Source of the DNA: Cheiracanthium punctorium
Taxonomy: Eukaryota > Arthropoda > Arachnida > Araneae > Cheiracanthiidae
DNA: 64,000 nt
Direction of reading: 5' to 3'
NCBI GenBank assembly: GCA_038373885.1
Contig: JAWZYV010019444.1
Span: forward strand, 124,001 to 188,000
Below the pieces are notes generated by a model that searched no databases, was not told the origin of the DNA, and saw only the letters and a list, made by a program, of their open reading frames with translations. This document shows, in pieces, positions 11,686 to 24,703 of the stretch (position 1 is its first letter; every line of letters begins with the position of its first letter). The translations under genes and the position numbers were made by a program.

Positions 11686-12640
11686 TTTTAGCTCATTAGT
11701 ATTATCTGTAAGAAAATTGCACAGTCAATGAGACTTTCTTGTCTGCATGATAAATCTTTTAAATTTGTGTCCAGAGTCAATGCTGTTACTTTAAGAAGAG
11801 AGATTGTCAATGTTCATACTTTTGCGGGTTGACTTTCTAGGCAACAATGAAAGCATACGAAATTCTTCCTGTCCAAGACTACACGACTGAACACCAATCC
11901 AAATAATTTCTAAGGTTCAGGGAATATGAATACATTGTAAAAAGTATCAATTTAAGAAAGCATCAAAACCGGTCGCAAGTGCATGGTTACAAATATGCAC
12001 AACAATATTATTTAAATACACAGCAATGAAAAATATTGCAGCAACACAACATACGAGCTCCGGGCAGCATACAGTATACAAACGGCGTTTCTTTAAATCC
12101 ATGGTTTTCTTCTATGTAAACTACAGCATACAACTGCCTCGCAGTATTTCATAGTAATCAAATTGCTTAAAAGCGAGTAAAACCTTTTGTTCTGACATTC
12201 TAAGCGGGTCACTGGTATTCTAATGTATGTCATAATTGGGGGTGGGGGTAAAAAGAAAAAATCCAGCACAGTTTCTAAAGCTCATTATTAAAATTCAAGG
12301 CGTTACTTTATTTCACAGGACCCATGAAACGAATTCAATAAGGTAGCAAAAAACACGTGCCTCTCTTTTTCAGAACACAAAGTTTGATGCCACCCAAATA
12401 CTAGATAATACATTGTACTATGAATATTTCTATGGGTTCTGTTTAACATTCCTGCCAAAAATGGTATATTTCTAAAAGTACACATTTTTCACTATTCAAC
12501 AACTCCACTTCTCAGCCAAAAAAAGTTGCTGAAAACCCATTTTCCTAGATCTTTATTATCTACGATTCTGTGCCATTTCTGCAACTAAGGGATCTCTGAT
12601 GCACTTATTAAGTTGTAGCAACAAGGGTAACGCAGACAGA
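9093..12640 (-). other. AT-rich non-coding DNA downstream of the MAP1 gene
   Basis: No open frame above about 60 codons, no recognised repeat family and only an AT dinucleotide run (about 11,647-11,671) are present. The paucity of mobile elements compared with the flank to the left suggests constraint or a transcribed 3' UTR, but that is inference. Minus-strand AATAAA candidates occur at 9,838-9,847, where they overlap in tandem. GT-rich sequence lies downstream of them on the minus strand, as expected near a cleavage site. Confidence 0.35.
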
Positions 12641-15600
12641 CGAATTTTGAAAGAGATAAAAATGTAAACTTTATTTGTATATAAATCTAAAAGATCGTAG
12701 AAAATAATTCAGAGAGATACACGAATCACTAAAATATACTAAATGGCAATGTTACATACAAGTCGTAAAGTAAAATGCATCACAATTGCGCCATCTGGAC
12801 TGCTAATCTCATCAATGCTACTTAATTAGAAATGAAGAGTGTAAATACTGATAGCAAGTTAATTACATAATTCAAGCTATGTCTATAGTTGATAATGCTA
12901 ATGAAACACACAGCAAATAGTTTTTACGTAACTTAATATTAGCTTTTTTAAATATAATGAAAAACAGAACATCCATCTATAAAATAATGAAAAGTAGTCA
13001 ACACGTCTATGCAAAATCACTTTTTTTTATAGTTTCAGATTAGTTCTATGTCATTCTGAATTTTCCCAAATTTTATTTAAACAATAGATAAAAAAAATGT
13101 ATGGGCAGCAAAATTTATTTATTTTTGTCATAAAATGACGCAGTAAATCAGACGTTATCGTAATGAGGAAGCCCAAAATATTTGACGCGGAGATGCACTT
13201 AAAGCTAATTGACTGCAAGCTGTCTTTACAAAATCACGATTAAAGAACAACGATGGAATAATTAAAAGTGTCACGCATATGTAAGGGTTACGTACTCATG
13301 TATAAAAACATTAAAGAATCTCAAAAATATGATTTATGTTATTTTGTCATGGATTTATGAAATGTTTAAAAAAGGCTGCGTGAGAGGAATATGGCTGGAT
13401 TAAAAGAATTTTTGTAGGTGATTCGAAAATGAACTGACATTGACAGCGATAATACGAAGAATTAGATTGTAAAACTAACGTAAACTAATTCCACTGAACT
13501 TTATTTAAAAACTGTAAACTAATAGCATTGAACTTTACTTCAAATACAGATGTTTGGGTTAGAGCGGGAAAATTACAATCTATCTTTTACATAAAAAAAA
13601 GAATAAAAGAAAAAAATAGCTTTAGGAACTTAAAAAAAATAATACAAATAATTAGCATAACAGAATTTATAGAATCCCACTGTTAGATTCAATACCTTAA
13701 GTAACGACATTCAATTTCATTGTGAAATGCATTGCTTTGATTTAAAGTTGGAATTATAAAAGTACTGTAAAAAAGATTCTATATAAAAAAAATCAAAATA
13801 TAAAAATATCGATACATAAAATAAGTGGATGCAAAACTGACTAGCGCGAAAAGTGTACGCAACACAAATAATACTAATAATAAATACGAAAAAAGTACAA
13901 ATAAAAAACATAACTTTAGTCAATTAAAACTTTCCTGACGGAACATTGTTCAAGAGATTTTTAGTTAAGCAATTCTCTTTTTTGACCTCAACATTGACGC
14001 TTCTTTCAAAGTCACATTTTGATTTTAGCTAAGCTTGTATTGAACCATTTTCTTATTTGGCAGTGATGATTCCAATTTATTAATGGTAATACAGACTAGT
14101 TGGTAATTTTACACGCTAGAAGTATTAACTGAATTACAATGTCATATTTAATTAAAATAATAGAGCTATACGAAAAAAATATTCTATCTCCACGCTGTTA
14201 AAAATATTTTAATTAAGGAATTAAATTACTACGTGTTTAGAATAAGAGACTATAAAATTTTTATACTAATGTAAATGATGATAGATTACGAGTACATTAC
14301 ATTCTTTATATAAATGCGATGTAATTTATTTGAAAGTGGTTACCATATTTGCCCAACTTTAGTGAAAATATACAATGAAAGAAAATGGTAACTAATAAAA
14401 AAAATAACAGGAGTTTGCATTTTGTTACAAATACCATATTTATTCGGCTTTATTATTTGATCGAACAGGAAGATTATACATTCATAAAATGCATGAAAAT
14501 GACATTTGCAACATTGTTTCCAGTCACAGACTTCATATTTGGAATTGCAGTCGTATCACCTTAACTAGAATGCAATTAAAATGCTTTTAAAATACTTATT
14601 GCTTATTAAAATAATATATGGTCCCCAGTGTCTCTAACAAAGACAACTAAAGCTTGAAAACTATGCAAATATCATAAATAAATGCTTTAAATACATTAAT
14701 TTCAATATAAAATTATAAAAATAAAAAAATGCTGTAAATATTTTTAAAACGTAAACTCTACATAAACACTTAAAATACATTTATCACTAAAGTAATTATC
14801 ACAAAATTTTTGAAAACATAAATAAAAAAAAAGTTTAAAACAAATTATTTAATTAATACCGAATACGCAATTGTATTACGATCCAGCTGTTTTTAGTGAG
14901 CTAGATTTGTTTCTATTTTATACAATAAAAGTAATCCCTAGAAATTTAATCAAATCTAAGCTTGTAGTCTCTCTGTTAAGATACTGAACACTCTCGATAC
15001 ATAAAATATACTAGAGAGTTAAAGTGGTTTAGTAATTTAAAAATTTGAAATCGATTCTTCAAAATTTGTGTTTCTGAAATTAACTTCAATTAGCACCGTT
15101 CAGTCCAACAGAAACACAAAATACATTAAATAAAAAAATATTTGACCACATTAATGTATACTGTAATTAGTAAAACATTTTTGGTATACTAACGCAATTC
15201 AATTTTAGCTCAATGCAGGATAACTTGCATTGATATTTTATGCAATGTTTGCTTAACATATAATTTAATTCAAGCTCTTTTCATGTTATAAATAACTTTT
15301 ATGATTTATTAATCTAATAAAACATTTTACAGAGTAAGCAAAAATGCATAAGCACACATGAATATATAATTCGACGAAATAAATGTGCTTAGTGCTACAA
15401 AACTACAATTAATGTATGTACACCACAAAATCTGCATATTTGTATAAAAAGACTGATTTTTTTTTTAGTAAGAATTATACACTTACACGTATATCCATTC
15501 TTTAGCATATTCATAATATAAATCTTATTTGAATAAAATACATTTTATCCCCTAAAGAAATAACATCAACATTGCCTTTCAAATAAAACAAAATTCAAAC

Positions 15601-16094
15601 TCAGCAATAGTTGAAAATATTTTGAAACTAACAATGATAATTTTACTCGTAAAGTGTTTTATATTAGTTTCTCACTTTTTTCAATTAGGCACTAAATGGA
15701 GTCTTTCAAAGTAGAGTACATTCAGAGAGCATAAAACATAATCAATCGAAAGAAAGATTACGCGTTACTTTTCTAAATTTATGAACAAATAAGAATTAGT
15801 TGTTCATAATTCACTTAGATAAAAAAGAAACATTGACAGGTCTGTACTCTACTTTAAAAATATCCTTTAAAATACAAAACAGCATCATTTCGAAGGCCTA
15901 ATTCAATTTTACATTGTAGTATCATCAGGTGTTTATTTTGATACAAAATTAGGAAATGTGCCTTTGTTTGCAGCAGAGATACTTTTATCAGTTTATTTGA
16001 TTGGAAAATATTTTCCTGGAGACAAAAGCTAACAAAGAAGCACCCATTCAACAGAAGCAGTTCAAAAACTTGGAGATGTCCATTTCTGTATTCT
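12641..16094 (-). other. futsch: Probable 3' UTR of the MAP1/Futsch gene
   Basis: The stretch begins immediately after the stop codon. It is strongly AT-rich, lacks coding frames and contains none of the repeat families that crowd both sides of the gene. Proximal AATAAA candidates occur at 15,992-15,997 and 15,932-15,937, within 170 bp of the stop, and distal ones at 12,670 and 9,838. Long 3' UTRs with alternative polyadenylation are common for neuronal genes, but the true 3' end cannot be set from sequence alone. Confidence 0.45.
12670..12675 (-). terminator. Candidate polyadenylation signal (AATAAA)
   Basis: Minus-strand AATAAA lies about 3.4 kb after the MAP1 stop codon. Just past it on the minus strand is a GTCTGTCTG-containing stretch, which resembles a GU-rich downstream element. 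This is one of several candidates, and no transcript evidence is available. Confidence 0.3.
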
Positions 16095-19000
16095 TTAGAA
16101 TTCTAAACGATAAGCGGAACAGCTAGTTTGATGATCTTGCAGATTGACAGTGCACCGACTAGCTGAAGGGGAAACATCAATTGAATACTCAGCTAAATCG
16201 TTTTGGTTTTGGGCCATCCAGTAGCCCAGAGTATCTGTCTCGTAAGTAGGAATGATGGTAACACTTAAATCTTCGTTCCAGGTTTTCTTTGCTTCCAAGA
16301 GTGCGTTTAAAACTTCTTTGCTAGGATTGACGCTGCTGATAACGTAATATCTAGCTCGAATTTTCTTGAAGAACTCCACATCGCAGTACTCGGGATCTGC
16401 GTGTTGAGGAACATAAGCCAAATCGACGTAAATAGGAGAACTACTGGACTCCTTTGCCACTTTGGGCTTGGGTTTCTTTAACGGGGAAGACTGCTTGGAT
16501 GATACAGATGGAGAATGAGCTTTTCCATTTGTATCAACAGTAGTTTTAGATTTGACAGTTACCTTCTCACTTTTTTTAACAGTCTTTTGAGAAGAATCAG
16601 GAGGAGTTGGAAGGCCCATGGGTTTACCCCATTCTTCTAAGTGAAAATCGTAATTTGCACCAGTAGTAGAATATTGCATGTCTTGATATTCCTGTGAGTA
16701 ACCCATAACTGAACTGACTTGAGTTGTGCTCATGGTCTGTAAGTTGTTACCATCAAACTCAACCTGCTTGATGACTTCAGAGGATTCTTCTTTGTAAATG
16801 TGATTTCCATCAATGTCTTCTTCTTCTCTTGTGTAAGCTTTGTTGGTATACGCAAATGGGGATACGTTGCCTCTGACAGGAGAGTTACGCTCTTCTGAAA
16901 ATTCTGCGTAGGTATTGTTTTGATTGGCATTCAAAGAATGATTTTGTGTGGATAGAGAAATGGCATCTGTGTTCGAAAAGTTCATGTTATTTTTATAATC
17001 TTCTGTGTACGTTTCAGAAGAAATATCAGTTGAGATTGAATTTTTAATATCGCTAAATTTATCAGGCAATTCAGCAGGATAAGGAACATCGGGAGAAGAA
17101 TCGGATCTCATTGTATTATCTTCAGGAGAATCTGAGTGAAATCTGTTGTTAATTAAGTAGGTAGAATCCTGTTCGATTTCTCGAGAGCTATCTGAAGCAA
17201 TTTCTTTTTGTGATACTTCGCTGGTGAAGAACTCTGAAGTGATATCCGAAGGTGGAAGATCAAAAGAACTGTGATCTTTCCCGTTAGCTATTGATTCATA
17301 CTCAGGGGCAACTGTTCCAACTTCTTCAGTGCCATTTGAATTTAAATCGATTGTTTCAGAGGTAAAACTGTATTTTTCTGTAACTTCAGTACTTCCAGTT
17401 CCAAATTGCTCAGAGGTAGATTCCAAAGGAGCACTGTAAGCCTGAGATTCTGTAAAATGCGATTCTTCGTGCATATACTGCTCGCCGTGTAGTGAATAAC
17501 TTTCTGTTGATTGTTTGTAATCATCTGTGGTGCTGAAAGTATGATTTGTGCTTTCCGTCTGATGTTCAAAATGAGTAGATGTGCTGTACGATTCTGTAAC
17601 AATATCAGCTTCATTATACGGAACATTTGGATGATATTCATCGATATCAGTTATTTTATTACTAGCACTTACAGATGCATATTCATACTCATTGTTAGCA
17701 GTGAACGACTGCATTTGCGAGTTAATATAACTTAAATTTGTTTCACTTGCATTTGTCATTTCTAAGCTAGATAAATTTGTTTCGTTTTGACTATCATCAG
17801 GAACAATGCTTTTAACTAAATCACTTTCAGAATACATTTCTTTTGTGATATGCGTATTTTCATCACACTGAGAGAAATTTTCATATTGGTGCGCTTCCGT
17901 CATTTGTGATAAATTTTTATTTTCAACACAAGTGGAATTTTCAATGTATTCAGGATTAGCATCTTCAAGAAATTTCTCATGAGCTGTTTTAAGCTGTTCG
18001 AAACCGTCTGAACTGCTAAATTTACTCGGTATATCTTCAGAGTACTCTGGTAAAGTTGTCATTAAACCTTTAGAATCAGACTCTACTAACGTAGTTTCGT
18101 TCTTATTTTCAAAAGCAGAAGTATTAAAGCTACTGAGACCAATATCCGGCTTGCTATTTTCAAAATCATTTTCATTCTTTTGAAAAGTATGATTACCTTC
18201 GTTATCGTCTACTTTATCATGACTTTCTCTTTCATTAATAATATTTTCAGAACTTATCAAATCGTAGTCAGATGAATCAGGTTTCTCATTATCAAGAGAA
18301 ATACCAGAATTCTCATATTGAAAACCAGTGTCTAAACTATCAGCAGTTGACTCATTTTCTAATATATTTCTAGAATAGGTATCGATATGTTTTTCTTCAG
18401 AAAGATAATCTTCAGTATAACTACTTTTCTTATCAAATGATGTATTTAAAGCTACATTTGTACCTATTGCTTCACCACTATCGTCAACAAAAGTATCACT
18501 CTTAATTTCAGCAGTGCTGCTTGCGTCAATATTTTCAGCGTGATTGGCATTTGAAAGATTTAAGTCACTATTCTCATCTTCGTGTTTTAGAGAAGTGCTT
18601 TGGTCTTGAATATTGTGGAATTGATCAAACTGGTCTTCATAAGCATATTCCTTTTCAGTTTGTTCTTCTGATTTATCTTTAGAGTATGCCTCTATATCTT
18701 CCTGAATACCAGTTTTGAAGTCCTTTTGAAATCCATCATCTGTTTCATGCTCCATACTCTTATTCTGTTGTCTATAAAGTTGCTCATCGTCATGGATATC
18801 CGATTTATCATCATCATCATTTGCAATATCTGATTTGTCATGATAATGATCTGATTTGTCATCGTTGTGAATATCTGACTTGTCATCTCGTTCAACGTCT
18901 GACCTATCACCCATGGCATCCGATTTGTCTTTGCTGTGGCTTTCAGAGTTTTCATCTTCGCTAGATGATTCCTCTTCGTCAGAGGGTGTCTCTTGCTTAT

Positions 19001-22000
19001 CTTCTTGGTTATCATCCTTGTCATCATATGCAGTAATCTCTGTCTTACCAGATTGTTCAGATGGTGAAACTTGTTGTTTTTCTGCGGAAACATCATTATT
19101 TACTGGCAAGTTTTCTTTAATCTCATCCGTAGTTTTTATTGCTTCATCATCTTGCAAACTTTGAGCTTCAATAACACTTCTTTCCGATCCTTGTAAATCA
19201 AAGGCTGTTGATCCATCTTGGCAAGATGGACTGTGCGTGGAACTTTCAGATGCATCATGCTCACTTAAAGCTTCCATAACAGTTGTATCAGTAGCAAATT
19301 TTTTGGCATCGAAATTTGATTTTGGAGATTGTGGCTCTGAAGGCGTAGTTCCACCAGATACTGTAACAAGTTCAGGGAAATCAGCTTCAACAGTATTCCC
19401 AAAAACTGGCTGTTCAATTATAGGACTAGCAGATCTTTCAGATCCAGTATCTTCTGCTTCTTCATAGAGAGGTTGTTCCGTTATATCAGTACCCTGAGGT
19501 TTTAAACTAGGATTAGTGATAAAATGCTGACCAATAGGATCACGCATTTCCTCGGCTGAATATTTCATTCCAGGAGGTGTTGGATGTCTTATCATTTCTC
19601 CATCATCTGTATCGTGTTCTTCAGCAGAATCTCTATCTTTTTCATCAAAATCTTCTTTTTCATTTGAATACACCTCCTTTTCATTCTGAGCTTCTTTTTT
19701 AGTGCAATCGGATTCCTGATTCACCGTTGATACTGCTTCATCAAGTTGTCCTTCGTAGTCTACTACAGCATGGGGAGTAGGACTTTTTACAACATCTTCC
19801 TCATCCGAATCAGAACCTTGTCGAACATACAAATTTTCTTCGTTCATTGTATGATCTTTCGACATATATTTTCCGATATCGACATCATCTTCCGATTCTG
19901 TTCCACTTTTTCTTCTCCAGTTGTCAGCATAATTTTGTTCGGCCGTCTCATCGTTTAAGGTAATTGAAACTACAGATTCTTTTCTGACAATATCTTCCGG
20001 TTCATCGACAGAAGTTTCTTGCATTTCAAGATCATCAATATTCGTGGGATCATAGTTTTCATATGCATCTTGGTGAAAAGATGCTTCCATTGAATGAATA
20101 TGAGAAAATTTATCGAAATGGGATTCGCTGTTCTCAAAAGAAAGCTTTGATTGTTCCTCAACATGTACTTTGTCATCCAGTTTCTCATATTGCAGTGCAT
20201 CGGTATCGTGTTCTTTATTTATTTCATAATGAAGCTGTTCATCTGGACTATCTTCCATCTTAGGTGTTTCTTGAGATACATTTTCATGAGCTTCAAACTG
20301 CTGTATTTCATAACTTTCAGTATGCGTTTCAACTTGCTTTGTCATAGAATAGTGATGGTATTCTTCATGAATTTCTTCAGAAACTTTGCTATCGGCAATG
20401 TCTGATTCGGGAAGGTCTGTTTTGAAATGGTTCTCACTTTCGGAAATAATTTTCTTTTCGAAATGTTCATCAACAATTTCTGTAGAAAAGTGAGTATCAG
20501 CAGCATCATTTATTTCACTTTCTGGGACAAATGAAATGTTTGTTTCATTAACTGATGTTATACCAGCGCAAAAACTGCCCTCCATGGTTAAACCGGCAAG
20601 CTGTTCATCAACTCCTTTTGCATCTTCTTCATAAGAATTTTTTAAATTGTCTTCGCTTGAACCAATATCAAATGTTTTTGCAACATCTTTTTCATCTAAA
20701 TGCGCGTACATGTTTTCATCTTCCATAACGTCTTTTTCTTTGATATCATCTTTTTCTTCAATGATATCTATGTCATCATCAGTGTCCTTTTCTTCAGCAG
20801 TTTCTTTTTCTTCAACAATATCGCTTTCTTCACCGGAATCGGCATCATGGACAATATGTTTTTCTTCCATTATCTCTTTTTCTTCGTAGATATCCTTTTC
20901 TTCATCAGCGTAAGATTTTTGTGCCATTTCCTTGCTTTCAAACGAATCACTTTCTTTTGCGAAATATGCCTGGTCTTCAATCTCTTTTTCGTCAGCAATA
21001 TCTTTTTCTTCAGTTAAATAATTCTCTTCTACCGCATTATTTTGTGCCACAGTTCCAGCGATGGCATCTTCTTTTGCATGATCTTGCTCTTCATTTATTT
21101 CTTTTTCGTCAGTTGTGTCTTTCTCAACATAACTTTCTTGTTCATCAACGACATAATTATCTGAGGTAGCATTGTTTTCTTCAACATGCTTTATTTCCTC
21201 AGTTTCTTTTTCTTGAGAAATATCTCCCTTTTCTGAAAAATTGTCATTATCGATTTCTGCTTTTATCGGAGTTGATTCATCGGTTTTAAAATCAGATTTT
21301 TCAAAGTGTTCTTCGTCAGTTTCTTCGAACTGTTTTTCGGCAATAAATGATGTACTCATTACATCATTTGATGCTTGATGTTTAGCTAGTTCAGCTTCAA
21401 TATCATTAACTTCATTTTCTGTTTTTAAATCTTCATTTGCATTGCTTGCTTCGACATTTTTACCCTGTTCAAAAGGCATATCTTGATCGAGTTCTTTGAT
21501 TTCATTTACGTCTTTTTCTTCTGTAGATATTTGCTCATTTGGTAAAGGTGGAGTAGGTGACACAGTTTCCAACGGAGCTGACGATAATGTATCAGATGGT
21601 GTGAGAGAAACGGATTCAGAAGGTGTTGGTGATAAAGCTTCGGGTGGAAGGGGTGACACAACATCGTCAACCGATTTTTCATTTGGTGCAGTTTCTTTTA
21701 CTTCAGCGACGATTTCTACGTCTTTTTCATCTTTTTCCGATATTTCAGGTTCAGTATCTTCAATAACTTCCTTCTTCTCATTCAATTCAACAGCAGCAAC
21801 AGTTACAGCTACAGCTGAAGCGACAATGGAACTTGCAGCAACCGCTTTAGTCATCTTGCTACCAGGTTTAGGAACAGCAACTGGCTTTGTTTTAGGCGCA
21901 CTAGGTGTTTTTGGAGATGCAGAAGCTGACTTCGGTTTTGTTTTAGTAGCAGATTTGGTTTCAGTACTTTTCTTATTATTAACTTCTTTAGCTGTCTTTG

Positions 22001-23788
22001 GCTCTGACACTTTAGATACGCTTTTTTTGGTATCAGTAGCTTTGGGTGCTATAGGTGGCTTACCAGCATCTTTCTTAATGGGAGTTGTTGATTTCTTAGT
22101 AGTGCTTGTAGATTTTTTAACATCTATAGCAGTTTTAGACGTTGGAGTGGTAGTGTCTTTTTTAGGAGCCAACTTCACGTCTTTTTTATCATTTATAGCT
22201 TTGACGTCTTTATTTTCCTTTTTTATTACTTTTTTAACATCTTTAGTTTCTTTCTTAATATCTTTTATAGGTTCTTTTTTCACTGTCGCCTCTTTCTTTA
22301 CAGTAGTTTCACTTTTTGCTTCTTTTTTAACTATATCCTTTTTAATTTCTTTCTTAACTTCTTTTTTGACTTCTTTGTTTTCTTTTTTTACTTCCTTAGT
22401 AACTTTCTTAATCTCTTTAATGTCTTTTTTAAGACCTCCGACATCCCCATTTCTAGAAGCAATGCTTGAAACTGAATGTGCAGGTGATGCAGTATTATTT
22501 CGATTAGGGATAGACGCTCTGCTTACTGATTTTTCAACTTTGTTGCTGATAACCTTAGAAGATGGTATATTTAGAGAAGCTTTTGTTACAACAGGATGAT
22601 TTAGAATATTTAGCACTCTTAACTTCTCTAAACCTTCCAAAATCTTGCTTTGAGGGGCACTGCCAGGAAACAAGATTCGAGTGATTGTGTCTTTCGGATC
22701 TTCTGGACGCCATACGAGGATTGCACATATTGAAGTTGCATGTGATAGAGGAATCAAGTTTTCCACATTTCTTAATTCAGATTTGACACCGGAGAATGTT
22801 TCTTTATATACATTCCATTCGGATAAAAACAGTTTCATTTCTTTGCTATCCCGCGGAGGACTCAATACATGCATTTCAAGTGTTCCTTGTCCTACTTTAT
22901 GATAAAGAACAAAGGGGTCAATTGAAGAATCCCTCCAGCATTGATGGGGCTTCAGTTTCAAATCGTTTAGTGTTTGAACAAAATTATGACCTTCGTTCAC
23001 GACACTTACTATTAAATCATCTTTCTTTTCTGTGATTCCATTTTTTAATGGACTGGATTTACTTTCTGCAATGTTACAGAATACGTAGCCAATTTGAGGG
23101 TTGGCGTTATTTAAAGCATTTCTTTTCATTAAGGTGGCCATTCCACAAACATTACTTTCAGCAATGCGAGTGACCAGCACTGCATCTAGTCTGTCTAAAT
23201 GACGGACAAAGTCCCAAGAGCAAGGTTTACGATTAAATCCTCCGTCTATAAGCATGTTAAATCCGTTAATTCCAAATAAAGCACAATCACCCTGTCCAGC
23301 AGGAAACATGTATATCGTAGGTCTATTGAAACGAATATTTCCAACAAGTGGAGATGGTTTCATCATTTCTTCTAAACTCTGGGTGATAAGTGCATTGCTC
23401 AGACATTTAATCAAATGTTCTGAACCAGGAACGTGATTAACTTTTTCAGAGGGATTCAATGCAACGTCTGCAGATTTTGTAAAGATGTCTTTGGCAAAAT
23501 TTGTTTTGTTCCAGTCGCCTTCTTCTGCGCAGTGTACGTTTATAGTGCAGCGTTTTTGATTTTGAACATCAGCCTGCTTAAATATTTCAAGGAACTCAGC
23601 AAAGGAAAATGTGCCATTTTCTAAGATCCAAGATCCGGATCCAGCAAATGCATAGCCTGCATGAATAAGTTGTTTATGGCTAGTAGGGGTTGAAAGCAGA
23701 TTTCTGACACATTGCTTAAGGGTTCGCACAGTAGGGCTCAACAAGACTTCTACTCCTAAGCTTTCAGTCGAATGTTGGATAAGAACAT
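16095..23788 (-). CDS. futsch: MAP1-family microtubule-associated protein (Futsch/MAP1B-like), giant terminal coding exon
   Basis: This exon encodes about 2,563 residues and ends at a TAA at 16,095-16,097. It starts after a polypyrimidine-AG acceptor, in phase 1, with VLIQHSTESLGVEVLLSP, not at a methionine. Counting from that Val, an N-terminal MAP1 domain spans about 1-410. It includes a metallo-beta-lactamase-like strand (GFNMLIDGG, about 175-183) whose usual HxHxDH site is replaced by RIAESNVCGM. A lysine-rich KKE tract follows (about 451-644), then an uncharged Ala/Val segment (648-666), a very long acidic Ser/Glu/Asp region (about 667-2,390) and a basic Ser/Pro/Lys linker. The last 112 residues (2,452-2,563, IYVDLAYVPQ to SAYRLEF) match the MAP1 light-chain domain. 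Family members bind and stabilise neuronal microtubules. The length resembles vertebrate MAP1A/B and is about half that of Drosophila Futsch. Upstream exons are needed to complete the protein. Confidence 0.95.
18794..18936 (-). repeat. KSD-type acidic repeat within the MAP1 exon
   Basis: Within the acidic region, KSD recurs at short intervals flanked by Asp, His and Asn (for example DDKSDIHNDDKSD). It is encoded by repeated ATCTGATTTGTCAT-like units on the plus strand and an ATC/GAT triplet run. This looks like in-frame minisatellite expansion. The sequence offers many possible acidic-Ser phosphorylation sites (casein-kinase-2-like, S followed by acidic residues), which is inference. Confidence 0.8.
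20680..21235 (-). repeat. EEKD-type acidic repeat within the MAP1 exon
   Basis: About 180 residues are built from variants of EEKDI and DEKEI, for example EEKDIYEEKEIMEEKHI. The DNA reads as repeated TCTTTTTCTTC units on the plus strand. Glu/Lys-rich short repeats in the central region are typical of MAP1 and especially Futsch proteins. They likely form an extended, charged projection domain. The units are imperfect, so the array is not a recent expansion. Confidence 0.85.
21855..22436 (-). repeat. Lysine-rich KKE/KKD tract, probable microtubule-binding region
   Basis: About 190 residues are dominated by KKE, KKD and VKK motifs (for example KEVKKENKEVKKEVKKE), then Thr/Ser/Pro/Lys-rich sequence. 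Vertebrate MAP1B uses a basic KKE-repeat region to bind microtubules. The position here, between the N-terminal domain and the acidic region, is the same. Function is inferred from that correspondence. The plus strand is incidentally open for 367 codons across it. Confidence 0.85.
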
Positions 23789-24703
23789 CTGAAAAGAAAG
23801 GAAAGCTTTTATCAGTGAATTTTACTTAATACATAACACATTTAAAATTGTAATGCGTACACGTAAACAAAGACTTTTCCATTCCTTTCATTCATTGTGC
23901 TTGATAATAATTAGTGTAAACATCTAACATGTGTTCTTTTAGTTCATTTTTCTTGCGTGTGTGTTGTCTATGTATCTTATTGTAAAAAAAAGTATAATTT
24001 GTAAAGTATTGGGATTGGGAACACTTTTTAAAATTTTTGTTTTCAAAATTGGGTACTTTTCCTGATATTTTGCTTTCATGCATATAAGCCAATTTATAAG
24101 TAGTATATTTCGTATGTCTTGTTTTGCAGACTGATTGACTCTGACATTAATTCCTTCCATGAACTAAGGAAATTCTGACTGATCAACCTAAGTTTGGGCT
24201 CAGATTAGGTAAAATAAGCAGTAGAATCACTAAAATACAATAAAGATGTAACAGATCATTTAATTCATGTGTTAAAAGAAGTATTAAAGCGAATTAATAG
24301 AACGGAAAGGATATTTTCTCATAATTATTTGTCAGTAAAATCTCAGTCCCTGTTCAGGGACTTTAACCCTACAAGGCACTTGGTACAATTTGAGGAACAA
24401 CCATTTTAATTATTCCTCTTTGTCTATAAAATACTAGTAGAGACATCTGTCGGTTTTTAAGCGTATTTATACATAAATAGCAACGACATAATTCAGGCTG
24501 TTGCGTGTAGATGTACTTACTGTTCATATTGCCAAAACTGATTGAAATTTAAATAGTAATCTTTCGAGAGTGCTTTTGTTTATTTTAGAAAATAAACAAA
24601 AAATAGTTAGCAAAGAGTTTTGAACCGGAAAAAATTACTGTGTTTTGGAGTTCGTCTTATCAAGAAATGATTTGAGTACTAAAATTTCAAAATAAATACC
24701 AAA

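Noticed and set aside
21496..22599. A 367-codon plus-strand open frame opposite the MAP1 exon
   Set aside because: It is the antisense shadow of the KKE and acidic codons. Its Ser/Phe/Val/Leu-rich translation is what reversed AAA/GAA/GAT-type codons give, and it has no domain.
23742..23744. Translation start at the TTG codon of the giant exon
   Set aside because: The frame continues upstream to a proper splice acceptor and joins in frame to the 96-bp exon with matching family sequence. It is therefore internal sequence, not a start.
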